Positions 42,248 through 51,468 of a DNA stretch of 64,000 nt are shown one piece after another (the first letter of the stretch is position 1; each line of letters starts with the position of its first letter). Both the position numbers and the translations under genes were made by a program. The stretch comes from Frondihabitans australicus (GTDB lineage Bacteria > Actinomycetota > Actinomycetes > Actinomycetales > Microbacteriaceae): NCBI RefSeq assembly GCF_003634555.1, contig NZ_RBKS01000001.1, positions 2,418,001 through 2,482,000 of the forward strand, read 5' to 3'. The notes under the pieces were generated by a model. That model saw only the letters and a program-made list of their open reading frames with translations, was not told the origin of the DNA and made no database searches.

Positions 42248-43795
42248 TCAACTTCCGCTGATGGTCACGCCGGTCCAGGTGACCTTGGCCGGGATCTTCG
42301 GGATGCTCGAGACCGCCTTCGTCTTCACGAAGAGGTTCGGCAGGGTGTCGGTGAAGATCAGGCCGGTCGTCGCCATGCCGGCCGCCGTCGCAGCCTGGAT
42401 GTTCTTCTGGTAGTCGGGCGAGGTCAGCGGGGTCGCCAGAGCCTTGCTGATCGCCGCCTGGTAGGCCGCGCCGCCGTCCTTGCCGCTCGAGTTGAGCGCG
42501 CCGGTTGCGCCGAAGTGGGCCTGGAGCGTCTGGACCGGCGAGTCGCGGCCGGTGGTGCCGTAGGTCGAGATCGGCAGCTTCTTGGCGAAGAACGACGTCG
42601 CCCAGTTCGGGTCGACCTTGAGAGTCGCGTTGATGCCGACCGCCTTCAACTGTGCCTGCAGGAGCTCGTTCTCGGCCGTGGGCACGAGCGTGCCGACGGT
42701 GAAGGTGACGGAGAATCCGTTCGGGTACCCCGCCTCGGCCAGCAGCTGCTTGGCCTTCTTCGGATTGTACGGATACTTGTTCGCCGATCCCTTGTCGTAG
42801 GCGATGTAGTTGCTGGGGAACGGTTCGTAGGCCGGTGTGCCGTAGCCGAAGTCGGCCTGGTCGACGATCTGCTTGCGATTGACGGCGTACTGGACGGCCT
42901 CGAGCACCTTCGGGTTGTTGAACGGCGCGATCGTGGTGTTCACGCTGAGGTTCGTCGCGTTGAAGCCGGGCTGCACGACCACGTCGAGGCCCGCGGCCTT
43001 GGCCGACTTCGCCTGGCTCGCGGCGAGGTCGGCGAAGTTGTAGACGCCCGACTGGAGGCCCGACACGACCTGCGTCGGGTCGACGCCGAACGAGACGTTC
43101 ACGTTCTTGATGTGGATGTCCTTGGCGTCCCAGTAGTTCGGGTTCTTCACGAACACGGCCTTCGAGCCCGGCACGACGGTGACCGCCTTGAACGGACCGG
43201 CTCCCTCGGGCTTCTGGGCCAGCTGCGCCGTCGTGTACTTCGGGTTCGTGATCTGACCGACGCGCTCGGCCACGACCAGCGGGATCTGGTAGTCGGGCTG
43301 GCTGAGGTTCATCACGACGCTCGTGGCGTCCGGGGTGTCGATCGACTTGATCACCGAGATGCCCTCGCCGACCAGCGCCGAGGTCTTCTGGGTCTGCGCT
43401 CGCACGAAGTAGTCCTTCACCGCGGTGGAGTCGAGCGCCGTCCCGTCGGAGAACTTCAGGCCCGAGCGGAGCGTGAAGGTCACCTGCGTGCCGTCGGAGT
43501 TGTACTTCCAGCTCTTCGCGAGCGCCGGCTCCGCCTCGCCCTTCTCGTTGGTCGTCGTGAGCGACGCGTACGCGAGCGACGTGACGCGGAAGACCGCGCC
43601 CGAGCCGTCGACCACCGGGTCCCAGCTGGTCGGATCCTGGCCGCTCGCCCAGTTGAGCGTGCCGCCGTCGCCCGACGTGGTCGTCGACGTGGACGACGAG
43701 GTGCAGCCCGCGGTGACGAGGGCGAGAGCGGCGGCGCCGGCGACGACTGCGACGAGGCGCGACGCGAACTTCCTGTGGCGTGTGGGTGGGGTCAC
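42248..43795 (-). CDS. peptide-type ABC transporter substrate-binding lipoprotein
   Basis: A 515-residue cluster C (DppA/OppA-like) binding protein with signal peptide and lipobox VTAGC (Cys near 31). Landmarks include GTLNWASGQDPTSWDPVV, FTLRSGLKFSDGTALDSTAVKDYFVR and YAVNRKQIVDQADFGYGTPAYEPFP. GTG 43795 with AAGGAG nine bases upstream is better than an ATG at 43840 that adds non-signal sequence. First gene of a leftward operon importing a peptide-like or sulfur-containing solute, divergent from the flavin monooxygenase. Confidence 0.9.
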   Translation of the reverse strand: MTPPTRHRKFASRLVAVVAGAAALALVTAGCTSSSTSTTTSGDGGTLNWASGQDPTSWDPVVDGSGAVFRVTSLAYASLTTTNEKGEAEPALAKSWKYNSDGTQVTFTLRSGLKFSDGTALDSTAVKDYFVRAQTQKTSALVGEGISVIKSIDTPDATSVVMNLSQPDYQIPLVVAERVGQITNPKYTTAQLAQKPEGAGPFKAVTVVPGSKAVFVKNPNYWDAKDIHIKNVNVSFGVDPTQVVSGLQSGVYNFADLAASQAKSAKAAGLDVVVQPGFNATNLSVNTTIAPFNNPKVLEAVQYAVNRKQIVDQADFGYGTPAYEPFPSNYIAYDKGSANKYPYNPKKAKQLLAEAGYPNGFSVTFTVGTLVPTAENELLQAQLKAVGINATLKVDPNWATSFFAKKLPISTYGTTGRDSPVQTLQAHFGATGALNSSGKDGGAAYQAAISKALATPLTSPDYQKNIQAATAAGMATTGLIFTDTLPNLFVKTKAVSSIPKIPAKVTWTGVTISGS

Positions 43796-43977
43796 GAGGT
43801 GGGTCTCCTTGGCGGGCGGGGCGGCCGCTGTGACTCGCATCGGGTGCGCAGCGGACGTTTCCGTCAGGCCCCCAGGATAGGAACCGGTCGGTCCGTTTCG
43901 GTAACGAGTGTCGCTCTGTGTGACGAAATGTGGCTGGCGCCAAGAGTCGTCTGTGAATCGGGGCGAAGGATGTCCTC

Positions 43978-45303
43978 ATGACGACGAGGGAACTCGCACT
44001 CGGGGCCGTGCTGGTGGGGGTCGGAGACGCCTCCACGCCAGAGCTGTGGCGGGATCCTGCGATCCCCCTCGACGCCAGCGTCGACATCGACTGGTACGTG
44101 AAGCAGGCGCGCGAGGCCGAGTCGTCGCTGTTCGACTTCGTCTTCATCGTCGACAGCCAGTACGTCGACGCGGGGTTCCCCAACCACCACCTGAACCGTC
44201 TCGAGCCACTCACGCTGCTCTCGGCGGTCGCCTACGCCACCTCGCGCATCGGCCTCGTCGCCACGGTGTCGACCACCTACAGCGAGCCGTTCGACATCGC
44301 CCGCCGCATCGCCTCGCTCGACCTCATCAGCCACGGGCGGGCCGGCTGGAACATCGTGACGAGCCAGGACCCGGGCACCGCCGGCAACTTCAGCCGTGAC
44401 GCCCACGGCGGCTACGGGACGCGCTATCGGCGCGCGACGGAGAGCGTCGAGGTCGTGCGCGGCCTCTGGTCGTCGTACGACGACGACGCGTTCGCCACGT
44501 CGCACGACGCTCCCGCGTTCCTGAACCCCGCCGGGCAGCATCGACTCGACCACGTCGGCGAGTTCTTCCAGGTCACCGGGCCGCTCAACATCCAGCGGTC
44601 GCCGCAGGGCGAGCCGGTGCTGATCCAGGCGGGGGCCTCCGACGAGGGGCGCGACCTCAGCGCGAAGGCCGGCGAGGTGATCTTCAGCTTCTCCCCCACG
44701 CTCGCCTCGGCTCTGAGTTTCGCGGACGACGTCACGGCGCGCGCCCTCGAGCTCGGGCGGTCGCGCGACGAGCTGCTCTTCGTGCCGGGGCTGTCGATCG
44801 CGCTGGCGGCCACCGACGCCGAGGCGCAGGCGCTCCACACCTCCCGGCTTCGCGCGCAGCCGCTGGGGCCGCTGCTCGCACGTCTCGCCCGCACCTTCGG
44901 CGGGCACTCGTTCGCCGATACTCCCCTCGACGAGCCGTTCCCCGAGGTCGACACGTCGACCGAGCGGGGTGCCCTTCGTGGCGCGCAGGAGCTCGCGGAC
45001 ACAGCCCGCGCGAACCACTGGACCCTCCGCGACGCCCTCGACCACGTGGCCGCCTCCCACTGGGCCACCTTCGTCGGCTCGCCCGCGACCGTCGCCGCCG
45101 AGATCGTCCGCTGGTTCGACGCGGGCGCCGCCGACGGGTTCAACCTCTTCGTGCAGTACCCCGCCGACTGGCAGCTGTTCCGCGACGAGGTGGTGCCCCT
45201 GCTGCGGTCGCAGGGGGTGTTCCGCGACTCGTACGAGGGCTCGACGCTGCGGTCGCACCTCGGCCTCGCGGTGCCGTCGCCGCTCCTGCGCCCTGTGGCC
45301 TAA
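43978..45303 (+). CDS. NtaA/SnaA/DszA family FMN-dependent monooxygenase
   Basis: A 441-residue LLM-class flavin monooxygenase: FIVDSQYVD early, RLEPLTLLSAVAYATSRIGLVATVSTT-type strand and the family-typical RAGWNIVTSQDPGTAGNF (near 120-137) and QAGASDEGRDLSAKAGEVIF. Such enzymes need a separate flavin reductase, none of which is in view, and oxidise nitrilotriacetate, dibenzothiophene sulfone or N-acetyl-S-(2-succino)cysteine. Divergence from a peptide-type importer with a C-S lyase favours an organosulfur substrate. AAGGA precedes the ATG. Confidence 0.87.
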   Translation: MTTRELALGAVLVGVGDASTPELWRDPAIPLDASVDIDWYVKQAREAESSLFDFVFIVDSQYVDAGFPNHHLNRLEPLTLLSAVAYATSRIGLVATVSTTYSEPFDIARRIASLDLISHGRAGWNIVTSQDPGTAGNFSRDAHGGYGTRYRRATESVEVVRGLWSSYDDDAFATSHDAPAFLNPAGQHRLDHVGEFFQVTGPLNIQRSPQGEPVLIQAGASDEGRDLSAKAGEVIFSFSPTLASALSFADDVTARALELGRSRDELLFVPGLSIALAATDAEAQALHTSRLRAQPLGPLLARLARTFGGHSFADTPLDEPFPEVDTSTERGALRGAQELADTARANHWTLRDALDHVAASHWATFVGSPATVAAEIVRWFDAGAADGFNLFVQYPADWQLFRDEVVPLLRSQGVFRDSYEGSTLRSHLGLAVPSPLLRPVA

Positions 45304-45435
45304 ACTCGACGATATTCCACACATCGACGGGCGTGGGCAGAAAGAAACCCCGGCCGTCACACGGAGTGCGCTGCGCCGGGGGCTATGGCTCGATCGTAGT
45401 TCGGAATCGGAATATCGGCAAACGAGAGGCCACGC

Positions 45436-46167
45436 GTGCAACGTCTCGCCGCGACGATCCCCGCCGCGCGACTCGCTCCGTACGTGCACGCCCAGCCGAC
45501 GAATCCCATCGGCCTGTATCGGTGGGCCACAGGTGTGTCGCTCGCCGTGTTCGATGACATCGGATGCGTCGAGGTCGCACTCCGTTCGGCCATGGCTCGG
45601 GAGCTCGCCGGAGCGTTCGGCGACGCCTGGTTCCGGCGCGACGAACTTTTCGACGACAGCACGCGCGGCATGATCGCCGAAGCATGGCGTCGCGGCCGGC
45701 TCGACCTCTTGGACGCCACCTCGGACGTCGTCGCCGGCACACTCGTCGCCACACTCAACTTCGGGATCTGGGTGAAGCTTCTCGGGCGAGGCTCGTTCTC
45801 GACTGCGTCCGGTTCGAGGGAGCGCCGCATCTACGACTCGCTCCTCTGCAAGCCCGCGCTGCGATCCGCATTTCCTGGTGCCGGCGACCTGGACCGGTCG
45901 ATGGTCGAATCCGTGGCACGGCGAGTCCAAGCACTGCGCAACAGGATCGCGCACCATGAGCACATCGTCTGGGGAGTGCCGCTGGCAGGAGAGCGGGCGG
46001 CCGACGGCTCGTTCCGTCGCATACCGTTGGTCGAGGCGCATCGGGCCGTGACGGCGCTCGCAGCCTTCATCGACCCGGGCCTGGCCTCCTGGCTCGACGA
46101 CTATTCTCGCGTGCCCGAACTGCTCGCGGCGTGCCCAGCCGATGAGGAAGCCCTGCTGCTCGCGTGA
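45436..46167 (+). CDS. Abi_2-like protein with HEPN RxxxxH motif
   Basis: A 243-residue soluble protein resembling the Abi_2 abortive-infection family: NPIGLYRWATGVSLAVFDDIGCVEVALRSAM early, NFGIWVKLLGRGSFS in the middle, and RNRIAHHEHI (Arg168, His173) as the R-x4-H active-site motif of HEPN ribonucleases. No separate antitoxin gene is adjacent. GTG 45436 is the apparent start. Codon use is less GC-skewed than in the sulfur genes on both sides, and it interrupts that block, which suggests insertion. An RNA-cleaving defence role is inferred from the family. Confidence 0.78.
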   Translation: MQRLAATIPAARLAPYVHAQPTNPIGLYRWATGVSLAVFDDIGCVEVALRSAMARELAGAFGDAWFRRDELFDDSTRGMIAEAWRRGRLDLLDATSDVVAGTLVATLNFGIWVKLLGRGSFSTASGSRERRIYDSLLCKPALRSAFPGAGDLDRSMVESVARRVQALRNRIAHHEHIVWGVPLAGERAADGSFRRIPLVEAHRAVTALAAFIDPGLASWLDDYSRVPELLAACPADEEALLLA

Positions 46168-46230
46168 GCGACTGCGACATCCTGAGAAACGACCTATCGG
46201 CGCGAGCGTCGGGCAGGCCAGGATGAGGGC

Positions 46231-47169
46231 ATGAGCGCACGCATCCACAACGACATCACCGAGGTCTTCGGCCACACCCCGCTGGTGAAGCTGAACAAGG
46301 TCGCCGAGGGGCTGGGCGCCACCGTCCTGGCCAAGCTCGAGTTCTACAACCCGTCCGCCAGCGTGAAGGACCGCCTCGGCGTCGCCATCGTCGACGCCGC
46401 TGAGAAGGCCGGCGTGCTGAAGCCAGGAGGCACCATCGTCGAGGGCACGTCGGGCAACACCGGCATTGCGCTCGCCATGGTGGGGGCCGCGCGCGGGTAT
46501 CACGTGATCCTGACGATGCCGGAGACCATGAGCAAGGAGCGCCGCGCCCTGCTGCGCGCGTACGGCGCCGAGCTCGTGCTGACGCCCGGCCCGGCCGGCA
46601 TGAAGGGCGCGGTCGACAAGGCCGCCGAAATCGTCGAGTCGACGCCCGGCGCGGTCGCGGCGAAGCAGTTCGAGAACGAGGCCAACCCCGCGATCCACTA
46701 CGCCACCACCGGCCCCGAGGTCTGGGACGACACCGACGGCGCCGTCGACATCTTCGTCTCGGGCATCGGCACGGGAGGCACCATCACCGGCACCGGCCGC
46801 TACCTCAAAGAGAAGAAGCCGTCGGTGCAGATCGTCGGCGTCGAGCCGGCGGAGTCGCCGATCCTGAACGGCGGGGCTCCCGGGCCGCACAAGATCCAGG
46901 GCATCGGGGCGAACTTCGTGCCCGACGTGCTCGACCGCGAGGTCTACGACGAGATCGTCGACGTCGACGCCGGAACCGCGGTGAAGGTCGCCCGGCAGCT
47001 CGCGACCGACGAGGGCATCCTCGCCGGCATCTCGTCGGGCGCCACGGTGCACGCGGCCCTCGAGCTGGCGAAGCGCCCCGAGAACGCGGGCAAGACGATC
47101 GTCGTGATCGTCGCCAGCTACGGCGAGCGCTACCTGTCGACCGTCCTCTACGAGGACCTGGTCGACTGA
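46231..47169 (+). CDS. cysK: O-acetylserine sulfhydrylase (cysteine synthase A)
   Basis: A 312-residue fold-type II PLP enzyme. The PLP lysine is in SASVKDRLG (Lys46), the phosphate and substrate loop is [11 protein letters not shown] (72-82), and the GTGGTITG loop near 176 is intact, as is the C-terminal SSGATVHAA. It makes cysteine from O-acetylserine and sulfide in the cytosol. AGGATGAG precedes the ATG. It lies just downstream of a putative organosulfur-release set and would assimilate the sulfide. Confidence 0.95.
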   Translation: MSARIHNDITEVFGHTPLVKLNKVAEGLGATVLAKLEFYNPSASVKDRLGVAIVDAAEKAGVLKPGGTIVEGTSGNTGIALAMVGAARGYHVILTMPETMSKERRALLRAYGAELVLTPGPAGMKGAVDKAAEIVESTPGAVAAKQFENEANPAIHYATTGPEVWDDTDGAVDIFVSGIGTGGTITGTGRYLKEKKPSVQIVGVEPAESPILNGGAPGPHKIQGIGANFVPDVLDREVYDEIVDVDAGTAVKVARQLATDEGILAGISSGATVHAALELAKRPENAGKTIVVIVASYGERYLSTVLYEDLVD

Positions 47170-47217
47170 CCCCTTCGTCGACACGGTAGCGTTGTCCCCT
47201 CACCGGAAGGGGACTGC

Positions 47218-47805
47218 GTGACCGACCTCGACGACGCCATCGAGCGCTTCGCCCGGCCCCGGCGCCACGTCTCCCCTCTGCCGGAGGAGTCCGAGACCGT
47301 CGCCGCGGGCTGGGCCCTCGAGCTGCTGCTCCAGGAGTCCGTCATCGCCCTGCGCCGTCGCGGCGTCGAGCCGGTGCAGACCGTCATGGTGGCCGCAGGA
47401 GCAGGCAGAACCCCGACGTACAAGGTCGTGGCGCCGACCTGGCCCCTCGAGCTCTTCGCCCTCACGGCTCGCGGCGTCGCCCTGCCGTACACGATGCTCA
47501 CCGCCGACGTTCCCGGCGGCCCGATCTACCCGCGCGTCGACGCACCCTGGGTCGCGGTCGAGCCGACGCCGATCGTGGTGGGCGACGGCCCCGGCGACGT
47601 CGAGGTCAACCGCCGTGGTCAGCTGCAGTGGAAGTGGTCGCGGCCGGGCCGCGGCGACGCCCGCGACATGCCGTGGACCAGCGGGTTCCGATCCCGTTTC
47701 GAGGTGAACTGGTCCGACGCGCGCCCGGGCCCGCTGCTCGAGCCGATCGCCTTCGCGATCACCGACCACCTCGACCACCGCATCGAGCGCGGCGTCCTCC
47801 ACTGA
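47218..47805 (+). CDS. conserved-looking protein of unknown function
   Basis: A 195-residue soluble protein with no membrane segment or motif I recognise. The middle holds TPTYKVVAPTWPLELFALTARGVALPY, and the C-terminal half is Trp/Arg rich (QWKWSRPGRGDARDMPWTSGF). GAAGGGGA before the GTG at 47218 is a good ribosome site. It lies 48 bp after cysK on the same strand and may be co-transcribed. High-GC codon use matches the host. Confidence 0.7.
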   Translation: MTDLDDAIERFARPRRHVSPLPEESETVAAGWALELLLQESVIALRRRGVEPVQTVMVAAGAGRTPTYKVVAPTWPLELFALTARGVALPYTMLTADVPGGPIYPRVDAPWVAVEPTPIVVGDGPGDVEVNRRGQLQWKWSRPGRGDARDMPWTSGFRSRFEVNWSDARPGPLLEPIAFAITDHLDHRIERGVLH

Positions 47806-47823
47806 TGCGCGGGCGGGCGCTCT

Positions 47824-47880
47824 CGGCGTCCGCGCGCCCTCCCGGCGTCCGCGCGTCCCCTAGGAGCCGCGCGAACGCCG
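47824..47880. repeat. CGGCGTCCGCGCG direct and inverted repeats at the 3' end of the AbiEi-like gene
   Basis: CGGCGTCCGCGCG occurs at 47824-47836 and 47843-47855. The second copy pairs at 12 of 13 positions with CGCGCGAACGCCG (47868-47880) around a centre containing CCTAGG. A related unit is on the other side of the gene at 48933. The gene's TAG lies in the centre. Confidence 0.6.
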
Positions 47881-48816
47881 AAGCGGCGCGGCCACCCGCG
47901 GCACACCCGAGGAAGCGAGCCGCCGAGCCAACTCGTCGGGATTCCGGGCCACCGCGTAGTCCCACCGCACGACGCGACGGACGAGCGGGTGAGCCTCCAG
48001 GCGCGCCTGCCGCCTCTTCTCGTCGATGATCGCCTCGGCGGCCGTTCTGCCGCGAAGCCACCGCGGATCGGTGTACTTCCAGTCGCCGTCGAACTCGCCG
48101 ACGATTCCCACTTCGGGAAACCAGAAGTCCGCGTTGCCGATCAGCCCCAGACGGTCGCGAAACGGCTGCTGCAGAACGGATGCCACGAACCCGCGGACCG
48201 CCATCCCGACCCGACTGAACGACTCGCCCGCGTACTCCGCTTTCTCGGAGGCGAAGTCGACGGCGCGGAGGGCCGTCGGGAGCCGCTTGGCGCGGGGCAG
48301 GAGCGAGAGGTGCTCCCGCACGTCGTCTCGCGAGAACATGCCGTGCCGAAGCCCGTGGTCCAGGACCACGACGGCGTTCTCGAACGGCTCAGTCAGCGCC
48401 AGGTCGGCCGCGGTTCGCGCCGCGGTCGTCACCCAGAGGTCGCCCCAGAGCTCGACATCGGCGGCGCGGAGCGCCCCCTCGCGCCGCAGGAGGGTCGCCG
48501 TGCTCCGCGATCGCACGACGCCAGAATCCGTGACTTCGACGCGCGAGGGCCACCCGTCGGCGTGGGGCAGCCCGACGACGGCCGCCGCCGACCAGTGCGA
48601 GATCGCGACGGGACGCGACAGCCGGTCGACGAGGGCTGCCACCTTCGCGACGTACCGGCCGCGGTCGTCGAGCGCCCGCCACTGGGCGGCTTCGAGGTAG
48701 ACGCCGGGCGCGAGCCGCGCCAGCTCGCCCCGCGCGGCGCGCGTGCGGATGTCGCGGTCGTCGAGACCGGACCGGACGTAGTCGGAGGAACGAAGCGGGT
48801 GGACGAGCTCGTGCAT
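47860..48816 (-). CDS. AbiEi-like N-terminus with DUF559/Vsr-like C-terminus
   Basis: A 318-residue protein. The first 150 residues resemble the type IV toxin-antitoxin AbiEi pattern: a winged-helix start (IRTRAARGELARLAPGVYLE) and DLWVTTAARTAADLAL. The C-terminal 110 residues resemble DUF559/Vsr-type nuclease folds: VGEFDGDWKY (acidic strand), then IIDEKRRQARLEAH and VRRVVRWDYAV. No AbiEii toxin is next to it. ATG 48816 has no obvious ribosome site. Flanked on both sides by related GC-rich repeats. Nuclease activity is inferred, not shown. Confidence 0.75.
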   Translation of the reverse strand: MHELVHPLRSSDYVRSGLDDRDIRTRAARGELARLAPGVYLEAAQWRALDDRGRYVAKVAALVDRLSRPVAISHWSAAAVVGLPHADGWPSRVEVTDSGVVRSRSTATLLRREGALRAADVELWGDLWVTTAARTAADLALTEPFENAVVVLDHGLRHGMFSRDDVREHLSLLPRAKRLPTALRAVDFASEKAEYAGESFSRVGMAVRGFVASVLQQPFRDRLGLIGNADFWFPEVGIVGEFDGDWKYTDPRWLRGRTAAEAIIDEKRRQARLEAHPLVRRVVRWDYAVARNPDELARRLASSGVPRVAAPLRRSRGS

Positions 48817-48930
48817 CGAGCAAGAGTCGCCGGTCGCGAGCAACCGTGGGGTGGGCGGGCGCGATCTGTGGAGAGACGGCCGGAGCGAGCGGGGTGTGGA
48901 GGAGCAGTCTCGACGGCGGCGCACGTCGTC

Positions 48931-48967
48931 CCGGCGTGTGCGCGCGCCCTAGGACACGCGCGCACAC
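48931..48967. repeat. CGGCGTGTGCGCGCG inverted repeat upstream of the AbiEi-like gene
   Basis: GTGTGCGCGCG (48936-48946) and CGCGCGCACAC (48957-48967) are perfect 11-bp arms around a 10-base loop containing CCTAGG. The unit resembles the one at 47843. Similar words (ACCGGT, GCGCGC) continue to about 49010. Confidence 0.6.
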
Positions 48968-49042
48968 CGGTGAGGCGCGCGCAGACCGGTAGGGTGCGCA
49001 CACGCCGCCGGGGCGCGGACAGGCCGCCCGGGTACGCGCGGG

Positions 49043-50293
49043 CTACGTGCGCCGCGTGGCGATGACCTCGATCTCCGTCGTGACGGGCGCGAGCGCCGGG
49101 TCGGTCGTGAGCGGGAACACCCGCGGCCTCAGGACTGCGAACACACCGAACACCGCGACGACGACGGCCCCGAAGGGCGCGAGCCAGGCGACGTTTCCGG
49201 CGGCCAGGATCGCGCCGCCGACGAGCGAGCCGCCCGCGATCCCGATCTGCATCGCCGTCTGACGCACGGCCGAGGCGGTGTCGCGGCGGCCCGGCGACAG
49301 GCGGAGCGCGGCCTGCTGGAGGATGAGGGGCACTGCCGCGAATCCTGCGCCCCAGACCAGAACGGCCACCCAGGTCACGACCTGACCGTGCAGCAGCGAC
49401 AGCGAGACCAGCGCCAGCACGACCGCGCCGAAGCAGCCCGCGAGCGCCGCACCGGGATGCCGGTCGACGAGACGCCCCACGAAGACGTTCGCGGCGAGGC
49501 CGGTCGCGCCGTAGCCGAGCAGCAGGAGGCTCAGCTCGGTGCCCGAGATGCCTCCGGCCCGCGCGACGACGGGTGCCGTGTAGGTGTAGACGGCGTACTG
49601 CCCGATCACCGCGCAGGTGGTGACGCAGCAGACGACGAAGATCGGCTTCGACAGGATCACCTGCCGGGCCTGGTCGAGCTGACGCCGCATGGTCGCGGAA
49701 GCCTGCGCCGGGGTCGGCGGCATCTTCGGGAGCGCCAGGATCAGGCCGACGGTGGCCGCTGCTCCTGCGACCGCCAGGACCCCGTAGGACGCCCGCCAGC
49801 CGACGGTCTGCCCGAGGATCGTGGCCAGCGGCACGCCGAGCACCATGCCGGCGGTGTTGCCGATGAGCACGAGCGACGACGCCTTGCCGCCCTGACCGCG
49901 GGGCCCGAGGCGCGACGACACCGGCGCCATGACCGACCAGAACACGCCGTGGGCGAGAGCCGTGAGCACGCGGGCGGCGATCAGCACGCCGAAGTTCGGA
50001 GCGAAGGCGGCGAGGGCCTGCGACACGACGTACGCGACGACCAGCAGGATCAGCAGGAGGTGCCGCGGAACCTTCAGGGTCAGGCTGGTGAGCGGCACCG
50101 CCCCGGCGGCCGCGAACGCGGCGTACACCGTGACGAGGAGGCCGACCGTGGCTGGGGCGACGTGGAGGCTCGCGGAGATCTGCGGCAGGAGGCCGACCGG
50201 GAGCGTCTCGGCGGTGAAGTAGACGAAGGCGCTGCAGGCGAGCGCGATGATCGCGCCGTACCGCATGCCGTCGGGGTGCTGCGGCACGGTCAC
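49043..50293 (-). CDS. MFS transporter, DHA1/SotB-like
   Basis: A 416-residue, twelve-helix transporter starting ACSAFVYFTAETLPVGLLP, followed by LKVPRHLLLILLVV and the export motif GNTAGMVLGVPLATILG in helix 5, which marks drug or sugar efflux. The GTG at 50293 lies in the loop of a 13-bp perfect hairpin (50278-50317). It follows the alcohol dehydrogenase on the same strand by 30 bp, so co-transcription with or readthrough from it is possible. Confidence 0.87.
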   Translation of the reverse strand: MTVPQHPDGMRYGAIIALACSAFVYFTAETLPVGLLPQISASLHVAPATVGLLVTVYAAFAAAGAVPLTSLTLKVPRHLLLILLVVAYVVSQALAAFAPNFGVLIAARVLTALAHGVFWSVMAPVSSRLGPRGQGGKASSLVLIGNTAGMVLGVPLATILGQTVGWRASYGVLAVAGAAATVGLILALPKMPPTPAQASATMRRQLDQARQVILSKPIFVVCCVTTCAVIGQYAVYTYTAPVVARAGGISGTELSLLLLGYGATGLAANVFVGRLVDRHPGAALAGCFGAVVLALVSLSLLHGQVVTWVAVLVWGAGFAAVPLILQQAALRLSPGRRDTASAVRQTAMQIGIAGGSLVGGAILAAGNVAWLAPFGAVVVAVFGVFAVLRPRVFPLTTDPALAPVTTEIEVIATRRT

Positions 50294-50317
50294 GCTATGA
50301 CGGTACCGTGCCGCAGC
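50278..50317. promoter_or_regulatory. 13-bp perfect inverted repeat spanning the MFS start codon
   Basis: GCTGCGGCACGGT (50278-50290) and ACCGTGCCGCAGC (50305-50317) enclose a 14-base loop that contains the GTG start. It is 6 bp past the stop of the alcohol dehydrogenase gene, so it may terminate that gene, hide the MFS start in readthrough RNA, or be an operator. Confidence 0.6.
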
Positions 50318-50323
50318 GAGGGG

Positions 50324-51382
50324 TTACGCCAGCGTGGCGATGTCGATCACGAAGCGGTAGCGCACGTCGGACTTCAGCACGCGCTCGTAGGCCTCGTTGA
50401 CCTGGTCGACCGAGATGAGCTCGGTCTCGGGCACGATGCCGTGCTCGGCGCAGAAGTCGAGCATCTCCTGGGTCTCGCGGATGCCGCCGATCGACGAGCC
50501 CGCGAAGGTGCGGCGGCCGGCGAACAGGGTGAACACGTGGATCGGCAGGGCCTCCGGCGGGGCGCCGACGTTGACCATGGCGCCGTTCAGGTCGAGCGTC
50601 GAGAGGTACGCGTCGAGGTCCAGCGGGGCCGACACCGTGTTGATGATGAGGTCGAACTCGTTCTGGAGCGTCTCGAAGGTCGCCGGGTCGCTCGTGGCGT
50701 AGTAGTGGTCGGCGCCGAGCTTGAGGCCGTCCTCCTGCTTCGACAGCGTCTGCGAGAGCACGGTCACCTCGGCACCCATGGCGTGGGCGATCTTGACGGC
50801 CATGTGGCCGAGCCCGCCGAGGCCGACGACGGCGACCTTCTTGCCGGGGCCGGCGTTCCAGTGGTGCAGGGGCGAGTAGGTGGTGATGCCGGCGCACAGC
50901 AGCGGGGCGGCGGCGGCGAAGTCGAGCGCCTCGGGAACGCGGAGCACGAAGTCCTCGTTCACGACGACCTTCTCGGAGTACCCGCCCTGGGTGATCGAGC
51001 CGTCGGCCGGGTCGACGCCCGTGTAGGTCTGGATGTTGCCCTTCTGGCAGTACTGCTCTTCGCCGGCGAGGCAGTTCTTACACTCGCCGCACGAGTTGAC
51101 CATGCAGCCGACGCCGACGCGGTCGCCGACGGCGTGCTTCGACACGTCGGAGCCTGTGGCGGAGACGAAGCCGACGATCTCGTGGCCGACCACCTGCGGG
51201 TAGGCGATCTCGCCCCACTCGCCGCGGACGGTGTGGATGTCGGAGTGGCAGATGCCGGCGTAGGCGATGTCGATGAGGACGTCGTGAGGGCCGAGGTCGC
51301 GGCGCTCGATGGTGATCTTCTGGAGGGGTTCGGTGGCGGACAGGGCAGCGTAGGCGTTGACAGTCGTGGTCACGTCATCCAT
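50324..51382 (-). CDS. zinc-dependent NAD(P) alcohol dehydrogenase (CAD/YahK-like)
   Basis: A 352-residue medium-chain dehydrogenase with catalytic-zinc segment [16 protein letters not shown] and GHEIVGFV, the four-cysteine structural zinc lobe ([15 protein letters not shown]), and the cofactor loop [13 protein letters not shown]. Aldehyde reductases of the YahK/AdhC-like group share this layout. ATG 51382 lacks a ribosome site; GTG 51373 is a possible alternative. A CGCAGGAGC word lies just upstream. Confidence 0.92.
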   Translation of the reverse strand: MDDVTTTVNAYAALSATEPLQKITIERRDLGPHDVLIDIAYAGICHSDIHTVRGEWGEIAYPQVVGHEIVGFVSATGSDVSKHAVGDRVGVGCMVNSCGECKNCLAGEEQYCQKGNIQTYTGVDPADGSITQGGYSEKVVVNEDFVLRVPEALDFAAAAPLLCAGITTYSPLHHWNAGPGKKVAVVGLGGLGHMAVKIAHAMGAEVTVLSQTLSKQEDGLKLGADHYYATSDPATFETLQNEFDLIINTVSAPLDLDAYLSTLDLNGAMVNVGAPPEALPIHVFTLFAGRRTFAGSSIGGIRETQEMLDFCAEHGIVPETELISVDQVNEAYERVLKSDVRYRFVIDIATLA

Positions 51383-51468
51383 TTTCGCAGGAGCCGGGCG
51401 ACACCTGAGGTGCACTGACAGTGCCCCCCTCGCAGGGAATACCGCCCCGGGCCGACCCTCGACCGCCC

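Noticed and set aside
43864-47184. A 1106-codon open frame on the minus strand
   Set aside because: It is antisense to the clear monooxygenase, Abi-like and cysK genes and shows no motif; third-position G/C bias supports the plus-strand genes.
47860-48816. Complete type IV toxin-antitoxin system
   Set aside because: Only the AbiEi-like part is present; no AbiEii nucleotidyltransferase gene lies on either side.
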